Origin: Pseudorasbora parva
Lineage: Eukaryota; Chordata; Actinopteri; Cypriniformes; Gobionidae
NCBI RefSeq assembly: GCF_024679245.1
Contig: NC_090174.1
Location: 16,538,933 to 16,602,932, forward strand
Length of the DNA stretch: 64,000 bases
Direction: 5' to 3'
Positions 35,501-44,763 of this stretch are shown here, piece by piece (position 1 is the stretch's first letter; each line of letters opens with the position of its first letter). A program made the translations under genes and the position numbers. The notes below the pieces were generated by a model, which was not told the origin of the DNA, ran no database searches, and was given only the letters and a program-made list of their open reading frames with translations.

Positions 35501-38152
35501 TAAATACAGTGTTTCACAGAGGTTTGGGTTTTGCATATTACACAGTAAGGGATGACTGTTTTACACTTTATATTAAGTGGACAGCTCCTTAGGAGTTACC
35601 ATGTAGGTACACTGTAAATACAGTGTTTCACAGAGGTTTGGGTTTTGCATATTACACAGTAATTATGAACGTTTTACACTTTATATTAAGTGGACAGTTC
35701 CTCAGGAGTTACCATGTAAGTACACTGTAAATACAGTGTTTCACAGAGGTTTGGGTTTTGCATATGACACAGTTATTATGACTGTTTTACACTTTATATT
35801 AAGTGGACAGTTCCTCAGGAGTTACCATGTAAGTACACTGTAAATACAGTGTTTCACTGAGGTTTGGGTTTTGCATATTTCACAGTTATTATGAATGTTT
35901 TACACTTTATATTAAGTGGACAGTTCCTCAGGAGTTAACATGTAAGTACACTGTAAATACAGTGTTTCACAGAGGTTTGGGTTTTGCATATTACACAGTA
36001 ATTATGAACGTTTTACACTTTATATTAAGTGGACAGTTCCTCAGGAGTTACCATGTAAGTACACTGTAAATACAGTGTTTCACAGAGGTTTGGGTTTTGC
36101 ATATGACACAGTTATTATGACTGTTTTACACTTTATATTAAGTGGACAGTTCCTCAGGAGTTACCATGTAAGTACACTGTAAATACAGTGTTTCACTGAG
36201 GTTTGGGTTTTGCATATTTCACAGTTATTATGAATGTTTTACACTTTATATTAAGTGGACAGTTCCTCAGGAGTTAACATGTAAGTACACTGTAAATACA
36301 GTGTTTCACAGAGGTTTGGGTTTTGCATATTACACAGTAATTATGAACGTTTTACACTTTATATTAAGTGGACAGTTCCTCAGGAGTTAACATGTAAGTA
36401 CACTGTAATTCAACATTAGTCCTGCCAGTCATAAATACATGGTATAAATATAGGAATCATCCTGGTTTACATATAGGTTCAGTTTATTCCAAACTGGTAA
36501 CTGCAGTATTGAATTTCATTTGGAATTGGAACAACTTGATTAAATACATATTGTTGTTACAACATGTAGTTACATAATTCCTGTTACATGTGTACTTACT
36601 GAAGTAAAAAAAGTGTTGTTACCAGGGTACTGTTACACATTTGTACTTACGCATACCATTCCGTGAGTTGTTACATATGTGTAAGTACACAAATATTACA
36701 CCTGTAGATACTATGTACCAGTGTGTACTTACACTGTAGTTACATTCTATGTACACATGTAGTTACCATGTAAGTGCACAGGTATTAGGGCCACTTAATA
36801 TAAAGTGGGACCGTACAAATATATGTATTTCTGTAAATGGTTTTAATTTATAAAAAGGATACTTTATATTTTGTGCTTATTTACCATAAAATGTCAATTG
36901 TACATCTGCAACTCTGCTTGTGATGTGTTGAATCTGCTTTTCTGAATTGTCTGATGCAATTTTTCATTGGTCCATTCAATTACGTTTATTTTAGTTCAAA
37001 CTGAACAGTACTGCCTCCTTCAAGGTGTCAATGGTATAAGCTTGAGAAACACTTGAGCTATTTATGTAAAATGTGGCTCGCTGAACAGTGAAATTAATAT
37101 TTTCTCAAAATGATGTCCTTAAAAGGAATGAGTGTGTATCAGGCAATTGACAAATGCAGATTCAACACCACAAGCTGAACTGCAGATTTATAACTGACAT
37201 TTCATGAAAATTGCACAAATCAATTAATTAAAAGCATGGTAGAATAAGGTCGTAATAGATTTGTCAATGTGATGACAGTTTCCTCCAATAAAATGTTCAA
37301 AATCAGTTGTTGGTTTCCCACAGAATCCCAGTGTTGAAGTACGACGGACATGCATCCTAAAGGCGTTGTGCGTCTACTTAAATGAAAAGCCTGACAGCCT
37401 TATTAAGGAGTACTGGGTAAGTCGCATTATTTGTCATTCATAAACAAATTGATACAGAAAATATGTATTTTTTATATTTTAATTTCACAAAACTGTGAAT
37501 TGAAATGTGTTGTAGGCTCAGAACATGCATGTTATACTATATTGAGTTTTGCCAATGTTGGCAATATATAAAACTTAAAAAAAATATGATGATGATTGAT
37601 CAACCAAAAACATAATGGACAACAATTTCTATGTTAATGTATAACATTTGGTAAAGTTAAGCCAAAGAAATAAAAATCTTTCTTATTTAAACACAGGCAA
37701 AATAATAAGCAAATATACTATTCTTGGGAATGAGTATTGTGTTCTCTAATTGTGAACTTAACATCTTTTGGGTTTGTTTCTAGTGTCATAGATGCATAAT
37801 TAATAATGGGTCTCTTTCTTTGTCATAGGCTACTGAGGATATTGGTATTGATGCAATGACGGAAATGGAGAGACTGGCTTTGGGTGTCTACATTGTTCGA
37901 CATGATGGAGCAGATGCTTCAGATCCACCTGAGGATGTTGGCGTAGTCATTGAAGGCTGCACAGTGCTGCGAGATCTGAGAGAGGTTGCAAATGGATGTG
38001 CAGTCCTGTTTGGCTTGATCTACTGTTTAAACTTGAGCTATCCCAAGGAGCTGCGATACACTTTCGAATTTCTTCAGAAAGTGTTTATGGAATTGGATGG
38101 GAACAAGCTCTCCACTAAAGTGCAGGTCCTCAAAAACAAACTGCATGAGTAA
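20525..38152 (+). CDS. SAMD3-like element-borne protein, 4 exons, 523 aa
   Basis: Exons at 20525-21523, 22040-22195, 37324-37416 and 37829-38152, all with GT/AG sites and phase 0, 524 codons including stop. Residues 1-80 (MSATLRVIFG, FRLQYRDIDFDNEFVNL) look like a PB1/ubiquitin-type fold; a Ser/Asp-rich linker follows. The rest (GFYGWKISLKYKMANYR, KKPRKAEVNYCP, ERTFAYRRQEVV, NRWPALF, then DPPEDVGVVIEG and MELDGNKLSTKVQVLKNKL) matches the large fish family annotated as sterile alpha motif domain-containing protein 3-like; no SAM domain is visible here. Function unknown. Intron 2 (22196-37323) holds the whole Merlin-type element. AATAAA at 38226-38231 is the likely poly(A) signal. The start at 20525 was chosen over upstream in-frame codons because an AG acceptor lies at 20511-20512. 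Confidence 0.8.
21524..22039. other. Intron 1 of the SAMD3-like gene
   Basis: Non-coding, bounded by GTAAAG at 21524 and TTTTAATACAG ending at 22039. Nothing else recognised. Confidence 0.7.
22715..23770. repeat. 113-bp tandem array, left subterminal
   Basis: About nine copies of a 113-bp unit containing CCACTTAATATAAAGTGTAA, ATATGCAAAACCCAAACCTC and CTGTATTTACAGTGTACTT. Copies differ by few substitutions. Each unit holds an inverted copy of the element's terminal motif ACTTTATATTAAGTGG. Confidence 0.95.
23771..24193. other. Non-coding spacer between array and transposase 3' end
   Basis: AT-rich; no coding signal. On minus it is the transposase 3' UTR; AATAAA at 24193-24198 overlaps the transposase stop codon. 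Confidence 0.6.
24194..28271 (-). CDS. Merlin-type (IS1595/ISXO2-like) DDE transposase, 5 exons, 325 aa
   Basis: Exons on minus at 28093-28271, 27868-27975, 26916-27015, 26303-26416 and 24194-24670; lengths sum to 978 bp and every phase agrees. Exon 1 encodes the zinc-binding start (WLQKKGLLCKAPSCRRCGKK, DGYIW). Exon 4 has VAIDESKFAHKRK with the first catalytic Asp. Exon 5 has VYSDNWRAY (second Asp) and then VNHSKNFVDPQTG and HTQHIERAW (the Glu). This D-D-E pattern is typical of the IS1595 family and eukaryotic Merlin elements, which move by cut-and-paste in the nucleus. All catalytic residues and the zinc cysteines are present and no stop is seen, so this copy may be functional. Introns carry a hAT-type element (24882-25992), a MITE (26441-26837) and another repeat (27290-27600). 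Confidence 0.85.
24882..25992. mobile_element. Non-autonomous hAT-type element, 8-bp TSD ATGCAAAA
   Basis: Ends TAGTGATGACCGG (left) and ...CCCATCAGTA (right), flanked by ATGCAAAA at 24874-24881 and 25993-26000. The body is rich in GAACCG/CGGTTC repeats and has no transposase. It inserted into the last intron of the Merlin-type transposase gene. Confidence 0.85.
26441..26837. mobile_element. MITE with TACTGTAAAAAA / TTTTTTACAGTGTA ends
   Basis: Inverted ends TACTGTAAAAAATTATTT and its near-complement, with inner arms GTTACCTGGTTGCCTTAA and TTAAGGCAACCAGGTTAC. No coding capacity. Lies in an intron of the transposase gene. Confidence 0.8.
27290..27600. repeat. Repeat element fragment, inverted relative to 42190-42790
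   Basis: Shares GGACCAGAATAAGCAGT, ACTGGCAGTTTA, GGGCACAGTT, GGAGGAGGTCCATATTC and GGAATATAGTGTGGCC with the complement of 42600-42790. This copy has one GGAATATAG/CCTTTAAGAG unit where the other has a 28-bp tandem array. Confidence 0.8.
28272..28535. promoter_or_regulatory. Candidate bidirectional promoter between transposase and CCDC106-like gene
   Basis: Only 264 bp separate the two divergent ATGs (28271 minus, 28536 plus). The interval contains GGCGCGACG, CCGGCGCC and a short purine tract, but no clear TATA box; ATTGGCCTGT resembles a CCAAT box in reverse. A shared promoter is inferred from the layout. Confidence 0.55.
28536..34566 (+). CDS. CCDC106-like coiled-coil protein, 5 exons, 267 aa
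   Basis: Exons 28536-28617, 30904-30993, 33406-33525, 33687-33884 and 34253-34566; total 804 bp, each junction in phase. The product begins MPRKKGASLKRN (basic), continues with an acidic segment (DDDNDLSIVEV), a short coiled coil (KALEEERDFLRQTVLKL), a Ser-rich then strongly basic nuclear-type region (PRKKKRGHKKKTKR) and a C-terminal module TPEDVLKRYNKVL...VGVDRNTLALTAVVAE. That order matches vertebrate CCDC106, a nuclear protein reported to bind p53 and CK2 (from memory). It is transcribed away from the transposase. Its role in the element is unknown; DNA binding or control of transposition are guesses. AATAAA at 34785-34790 is the likely poly(A) signal. Confidence 0.8.
28618..30077. other. 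CCDC106-like intron 1, non-coding part
   Basis: AT-rich intron sequence; no gene. 29500-29820 looks like the remnant of an older repeat, not classified. Confidence 0.5.
30078..30815. mobile_element. Fold-back MITE, ends AAAGGGTTAGTTCACC
   Basis: Nearly perfect palindrome of about 740 bp beginning AAAGGGTTAGTTCACCTAAAA and ending TTTTGGGTGAACTAACCCTTT, with arms reading GTCCATGTCCAGAAAGGG and the complement. A very common fish MITE type, inside intron 1 of the CCDC106-like gene. Confidence 0.85.
31027..31140. mobile_element. Short palindromic MITE (GGGTTGTGTTTCCCAAAAGC)
   Basis: Inverted arms TTTCCCAAAAGCATTGTAAG and CTTACGATGCTTTTGGGAAA about 45 bp apart, in intron 2 of the CCDC106-like gene. 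Confidence 0.8.
31141..32920. other. CCDC106-like intron 2, non-coding part
   Basis: No coding signal. 31500-31640 and 32850-32890 contain text similar to other dispersed fish repeats (AAAAAGTATTAAAAAGTGAT). Nothing firm. Confidence 0.5.
32921..33260. mobile_element. Truncated second copy of the AAAGGGTTAG fold-back MITE
   Basis: Starts AAAGGGTTAGTTCACCC and shares GTAAGACCTCCG, CAGTTTAAGATATTTTATA and GTCCATGTCCAGAAAGGG with 30078-30815, then folds back early at CATATGACATGGACAG. The right terminus is lost or diverged. Confidence 0.75.
34995..36405. repeat. 113-bp tandem array, right subterminal (inverted to the left array)
   Basis: About twelve copies of the complement of the left unit: CACTTTATATTAAGTGGACAG, CAGGAGTTACCATGTAAG, GAGGTTTGGGTTTTGCATAT. 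Some copies share variants in runs (GATCCTAAGG early, TTCCTCAGG late), and a two-unit block at about 35650-35960 repeats at 35990-36300. Confidence 0.95.
36813..37323. other. SAMD3-like intron 2, right of the Merlin-type insertion
   Basis: Native intron sequence ending TTGGTTTCCCACAG at 37323. No other feature. Confidence 0.6.
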
Positions 38153-38225
38153 AATCACCTGCACCTGACTTTGGACACTTTAGTTGTGTTGACTGTTACT
38201 TTATTTTGGGACTGCTGCTAGACAA

Positions 38226-38231
38226 AATAAA
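38226..38231 (+). terminator. Poly(A) signal of the SAMD3-like gene
   Basis: AATAAA 74 bp after the stop codon, in GACAAAATAAAGCTG. Confidence 0.6.
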
Positions 38232-40083
38232 GCTGTGATCAATGATGGTTTGTTATAAGCAGACAGGACTGCAGTTGGTCATCGACTTGCTTGGGGAGGC
38301 TCAGTTCTTTGGATTTTGGACTGCTGCTGGACAAAACATCTAGCAATCTAAAGACAATGTTGGTTGTGGTAATTGGCATTTAAACTTCTCTTGTTTTCTG
38401 ATTTCTTAAGAATCAAAAGATGTGAAATACAACAAACACTGGTTTGTTATAATGAAACCATCTCAAACAAATTAAGGTGAAGATTGTTTTTTGTTACGTA
38501 AACACTGCTGATTTTCTATTTCTCCTGTTGATGCAAACTATAAACCTTGTATTTTTCATAAAAATGTTCTTGATAAGTCAGCATGTATGTAAAGTCTGAA
38601 CTTAGTATGTTCTAATGGTGAAGTGAGAATTGTTGTATATTGGTCTATTCTTTGCACATCTTTTTTTCTTTTTTTCTTTTTTTGGAATTCATCTTTTTGA
38701 TGGGAATTGAAACATGTGAAGTGCTAAAGTCTACTGAGGCCTTGAGGTAAAAAAGTTATTTGTTCAAAGATATATTTTGTTCTTTGCAGGAGTTTGGCTT
38801 TCAAAATTTGAAATGGAATGGTTAAATATATTAGGCTACTGCATATACATGATTATTTAGGCTCATTGTGTTTCTGATAGTTTAAAAAAGAAGATGGATA
38901 AATGACCGTATATCTCATTTTCCCAATGCCAATGATGTATTTTGTGATAATTTGATGAGACACATCAAATGAAATCTGGCACATTGTGGACATGCAGTGC
39001 AAAAATATTTTTTCCATTTATTTGAAAGTCATGTTTATATTTAAATGAGTTTATTAAGCTAAAAACTAAGGATTTGCCTCTATTTCTTATTGCGGCAGGC
39101 AATACATGTTAAACATTATTGATGTTGTCAGAGTTCAGATTCACTTTTGGGACTATAAAGCTGTATAATGGGATTTAACATTATCAGATGGTGAAAGAGA
39201 TTCACAAACAAGTTTTATATTTTTGAATTATTATTTATATTGGTTTATTTGCATTTTATACCTGGATTTATGTTGGTGTCTTCCAATTGTATTTGTACAC
39301 TTTGTACTCGTATATAAGTTTTGCTTACATATTTGTAATAATTGTATCTGTCATGATAATCCCAGATATAGTAATGTACCTTAAAGGTCAAAATTACTTC
39401 TTGACTTAATTACATTTCAAAACCCAAGGTGAATAAACTTAATTAAAGTGACTTGAGTAGTTTTGTTTTTTTTAAACCGAGCAAGTATAATCAACACAAA
39501 TGGATAACATTAGCAAAGCTTATTTCTGTTTAATAAATTGAACTTAATCAGGTAATGTTAGTTCAAGCTATAGTCATTAAATTCAAGACAATAATTTACA
39601 TTTATTCAAAATAATTGTGTAATGTACCATTTAATTAACACCGTTATGAACGATTTACTTAAAACATTATGTTACAATTAATTGTATATTACCTTTTCCA
39701 TTTAAGCAACTAAGTTTTGTGGGACCGGTTGACATAACTTTATTAATTAAATACAACATTTCATTTCTTAGAGTGTAGTTTCCTCTACCGATTGTAGCCA
39801 CAATGACAATGGCACCACGATGTCTGAAGACCACTCTTTGATCTCCCTTGGGAGATAACAAGCAGGCTCCGTAGTGACTTTTATTGCTCCCCAAACGGCC
39901 CTGCACGACATCTGACACCTCACAAACACCTCACACACACACACATGTAGAGGGTCCGCCAGTATCAGAGGAATTTATGATTAAAAGTCACCCCAAAAAC
40001 GTATTAAATGTATGCTTTTCTGCTTAAAGTGTTTTTATATGTGTCTGAAACAATTATGAGAATTATAGGAATTTAACTCAAGC
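38232..40083. other. Non-coding 3' region of the outer element
   Basis: AT-rich with no credible ORF. A short palindromic-looking repeat around 39730-39960 is unclassified. Confidence 0.5.
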
Positions 40084-41017
<934 letters not shown>

Positions 41018-42189
41018 AAGTCAATGAAACTTACGATCCTAACGTTACCTAAACTGCTTATGATACTATTTTAGTAAAGTAAACTGTACGAACATTTGAA
41101 ATATTGATTTGTCCTGATCAGTAGAGTTAATGTTTCTTATGCGCTCGTAAAGCAGTAATCCCTTATTGAGAATTGATTTGAAAGTCTATAACTAATTTGC
41201 AGGACAAACTTAGTAAGATAATTTCAAGCAATTCCGAAAAGGGTTGCTTGTATTTAATTAAACATTTTTCCTTATCAGAAAATTTGAATACGTAATGAAC
41301 GACTAGCAAATTATATTCATAAATTCATGAATATTGAATATTGAATCCCTTTTGAGTTAATTATTCCCAGAGACATTAAACTCATAGTCATTTTTATTAC
41401 ACGATTTACATCAGCTGCGCTTCTGTGATGAGATAATAGCAAGAAAACAAGTCTTTCTGTAACGAAGATAATGTGTAGAAGCTCAGTCTAGGTGCTAATT
41501 CTGGGTTTATTTTCTACACTTTCTATTGTTGTTTAAACAAATTACTCAAGAATTGCTTAGTGATCCGCAACGCAACTCACCTCTACCGCCGGTTTCACAC
41601 AGTCCGTCTGCAGTGCGTATTTATTTTTTCCGTACTCATGTTAACGGATAACAGCTTTCACACTGCACACCGATGCGGTCCGGCAGTGCCTTCAGGAGCG
41701 GTGCGTCAGCACTGATTACTGAAGTGAAAATCTTATTTCACCACAGATGCATATAATTGAAAGTCTTATCTGATAAATTGAAATCAGCCATAGATGTAAA
41801 GGATGAAGCAACAAATATTAATAGGGAAAGAAAAGGGTTAAAAATAGCATTACTCTGAAACAAGTGCAGTTATAGCCTACATAAGATACCATATTTTCTG
41901 CTTAACTTTTTATTAAAAGTGCTTTTTTCACTGAGCACATTCTCTGCAGTCCGAGCAATGCACTGAAGCTGACTCTCGCTCATGTCTGAGGTAAATCATC
42001 AACACCATCACCACTCAGCCTGCAGTAGGCTACATGTGTTACTTTTAATGAACTAAATTCATTACAATCGGCAAAAACGAATACGCAGGTTATGAACAAG
42101 AGCACTCCCGTGTCCATGTTTCTCACACTGTTTGTGCGAATCGCAGCACTGTTCAGCGCACACACACAAAATACAGGCAGGAACGCGCA
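41018..42189. other. Non-coding stretch
   Basis: No gene. 41590-41720 (TTTCACACAGTCCG...TTTCACACTGCACACC) has a short internal direct repeat. Confidence 0.5.
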
Positions 42190-42610
42190 TCTCTTAAAGG
42201 GGCCGCACTATATTCCAGCTTTTAAAGGGGCCGCGCTGTATTCCAGCTCTTAAAGGTGCCGCGCTATATTCCAGCTCTTAAAGGGGCCGCACTATATTCC
42301 AGCTTTTAAAGGGGCCGCGCTGTATTCCAGCTCTTAAAGGTGCCGCGCTATATTCCAGCTCTTAAAGGGGTCGCACTATATTCCAGCTCTTAAAGGTGCT
42401 GCGCTATATTCCAGCTCTTAAAGGGGCCACACTATATTCCAGCTCTTAAAGGTGCCGCGCTATATTCCAGCTCTTAAAGGTGCCGCGCTATATTCCAGCT
42501 CTTAAAGGGGCCGCACTATATTCCAGCTCTTAAAGGTGCCGCGCTATATTCCAGCTCTTAAAGGAGCCGCACTATATTCCAGCTCTTAAATGGGCAGCAC
42601 TATATTCCTA
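42190..42610. repeat. 28-bp tandem array CTTAAAGGGGCCGCACTATATTCCAGCT
   Basis: About fifteen units of 28 bp with variants GGTGCCGCGC and GGGGTCGCAC. A neighbouring variant pair (GCACTATATTCC / GCGCTGTATTCC) recurs, suggesting growth by duplication of multi-unit blocks. It is continuous with the dispersed repeat that follows to 42790. Confidence 0.95.
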
Positions 42611-42790
42611 CTCTTGGTGAATATGGACCTCCTCCAGGCATTGTGTGATACTGGTGTGCTCTCAGGTCCGCATCACAGCTTTCACATTACCAATTTATCA
42701 TACGAACTGTGCCCTGTTCTGCACTAAACTGCCAGTGTAAAAACTCCCTTTATTTATATTTTTTAAAATAAGAGAAATCACTGCTTATTC
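42611..42790. repeat. Dispersed repeat, complement of 27290-27480
   Basis: Contains GGACCTCCTCCAGGCATTG, ACTGTGCCCTGTTCTGCAC and CTGCTTATTCTGATTT, the complement of the repeat in the Merlin-type transposase intron. Confidence 0.8.
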
Positions 42791-43117
42791 TGATTTTTTA
42801 AGCTTAGGCTTAAGAGACATCAACAAGTTATTTGAAAAACATGACCTTTGCAACATGTCTTGTCTTCATGCTCTGAGTATGGTTTTACTATAAACATACA
42901 TTTGCATAAAGCATGCATATTTATCCATACCCATGTTGATTAGAGTATTAAAAACTTGATAATAACATTAGCTGCTATTTGTTTTTAAAATCATTACTTT
43001 GGTGTTAATGTAATAAATAAACAGCAGAAATTGTTCAATTGTTAAAATAAAAATTTTAAAACCACATTGTCCCTCAGCCCCCCCCCCCCCTACTTTTTCC
43101 ATCACCAGCCGCCACTG

Positions 43118-43125
43118 CTTATTTG
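43118..43125. repeat. Right copy of the 8-bp target site duplication (CTTATTTG)
   Basis: Directly follows the right terminus CAGCCGCCACTG and is identical to 5315-5322. Confidence 0.85.
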
Positions 43126-44334
43126 TTTTCATTGTTTTGACCATATAACATTAAATATGTAACGAAAAATAAGCACCCACAACTGTAGATATCAGTGAAA
43201 TTTCACAATTCTCAGCCTAATAATATACATGTAAAACATTATTGAATACAAGTGAACAGTTGAAGTTGCAGGACACAGTGATTCAGGTACAGAAATTAAA
43301 TAATCAAACATAATAACATTGCATAATATTCACTGTATATATTAAATATAGATACATTCATGTTAAAACTAGCTACTAAAGTTTTTTTTTTTTTTTTTTT
43401 CTTAGATTAACATGATAGACTGAATGATGTAGGCTATATGCTGTTGCGGTCACTTTAAGACCGAATGCACAATATTGTGTCTAATACCAGACACACATTT
43501 ATTTGTAACTGTAGGCAAAGTGCATGTGGACTGTAGTGTTAAAACATTTGGGGATTTTTTTCTTTCCATTCTAATGCATTTAAGAAACTTTGAGAGAAGG
43601 ATAAGATTGAGAGCAAGATGTGAATTATTTTGTGCAATTCAAGTTTTTCCAGAAATAGGTCTAATAACTATACTTCTTATTTGCTTAGTTGATTTTGAGC
43701 AAATGGTTTGATAATGTTTAAAATTATTTAGACACAGTGAACAGGCAGCCTTAAAACACAATAATGCAATCAGCCAATAAAACAACCCCCCCCCCCCCCA
43801 AAAAAAAAACCACACTTATAAATATCACTTAAAGCTAAAGTGCATATTATTTTCAATGTTAAAATACCCATATACTGACATTGTCATATGTAGAAACTAT
43901 AAATATGAAATTCGTTAGCTGATTTCTTTGCTAACTGTACAAATTGTCTCTTTATTGCTAAATGAATATTATTATTTATTGTTTTAAGTGACCTGTACAT
44001 CTGCACACAACAAATGAGTTTGCGTTTGTCTGTATGTTCATACAGTGGTGCAAAACACACTTTAGCTTTAATGTATAAAGAACTCTATATGCTGGATAGT
44101 AGTGGTCTGGTAGTATTGTTCATTTGATACCTCATTGTTTGATTTATTAGTGCTAGTGCTGGCTTCAGCTGACAATCCAGCAGAAGTGGCTACAGGAAAA
44201 CACTGCAATATATTAAGAGTCACCAGCAAGTAGATCAATCCACCACTAAATATCATGAAAATAAATAAATGAAACATAATCAGTGTTAGGTAGTACTATT
44301 TATTACCAAAAGTGGTTCAATTTCAAACAATAAG
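43126..44334. other. AT-rich non-coding gap, right flank of the large insertion
   Basis: No supported gene. A poly-T run lies at 43381-43400 and a C-run/A-run at about 43787-43809. A 69-codon minus frame at 44068-44277 with a hydrophobic start was not accepted as a gene. Confidence 0.6.
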
Positions 44335-44700
44335 ATTTAATATACGATGTCGCGTTTTCATTGGTCAGTCGTTGAAGCCTATTTCTGATTGGTTGTTGCC
44401 GTTTATGCCAAGAGCAAAGAGAAGGAAACCGTAAAAAGAAGAGTATTTCTCTTCTTACGAGCGCAAGGAACACAGTCTGTGCACATACAGGCTTAGTTTA
44501 GGCGAAGAGGAGAGATTCGCGATTGCACTGGACACGTTTTAAGTGCAGGCATATTCTCTGAGTGAGCCCAGACAAAAAATTCTAACAAGAGCAGCGTATC
44601 TGAGAGCGCACGCAGAGTCCTCGTGCACGAGCAGGGAGAATCGCGCTCGCACATTACATTCCGCGCGCGAGCAGAGAGAGATTTGCGCTGGCGCACTATA
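44335..44700 (-). repeat. Promoter-like repeat segment, inverted partner of 4313-4690
   Basis: Complement of the left segment, including TGATTGGTTGTTGCC and TCATTGGTCAG (CCAAT boxes in reverse), CATTCCGCGCGCGAGCAG and GCGCACTATATTAA. A further 60 bp (TTCGTGCTACAATAATG...) separates it from the minisatellite. Confidence 0.75.
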
Positions 44701-44763
44701 TTAATGTACTTTCGTGCTACAATAATGCGCTCTCGACATTTGACAGGGAAATAACGCCATACG

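Larger units (their letters stand above)
22309..36812. mobile_element. 14.5-kb Merlin/IS1595-type transposon with a CCDC106-like passenger gene
   Basis: Perfectly matching outer ends: GGTCCCACTTTATATTAAGTGG at left (22309) and its complement ending 36812. Inverted repeats run inward more than 400 bp before turning into 113-bp tandem arrays that are themselves inverted (22715-23770 and 34995-36405). Inside lie a minus-strand IS1595-like transposase gene and a divergent plus-strand CCDC106-like gene, both with intact frames. No exact target duplication is visible (GATAAATT left, GTACAAAT right). It sits in the sense intron of the SAMD3-like gene. Confidence 0.85.

Noticed and set aside
22301..36820. 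8-9 bp target duplication for the Merlin-type element
   Set aside because: GATAAATT and GTACAAAT do not match beyond chance; no duplication is claimed.
44068..44277. Small hydrophobic minus-strand protein (69 aa)
   Set aside because: No homology recognised, no splice or promoter support, and it lies in an AT-rich gap.
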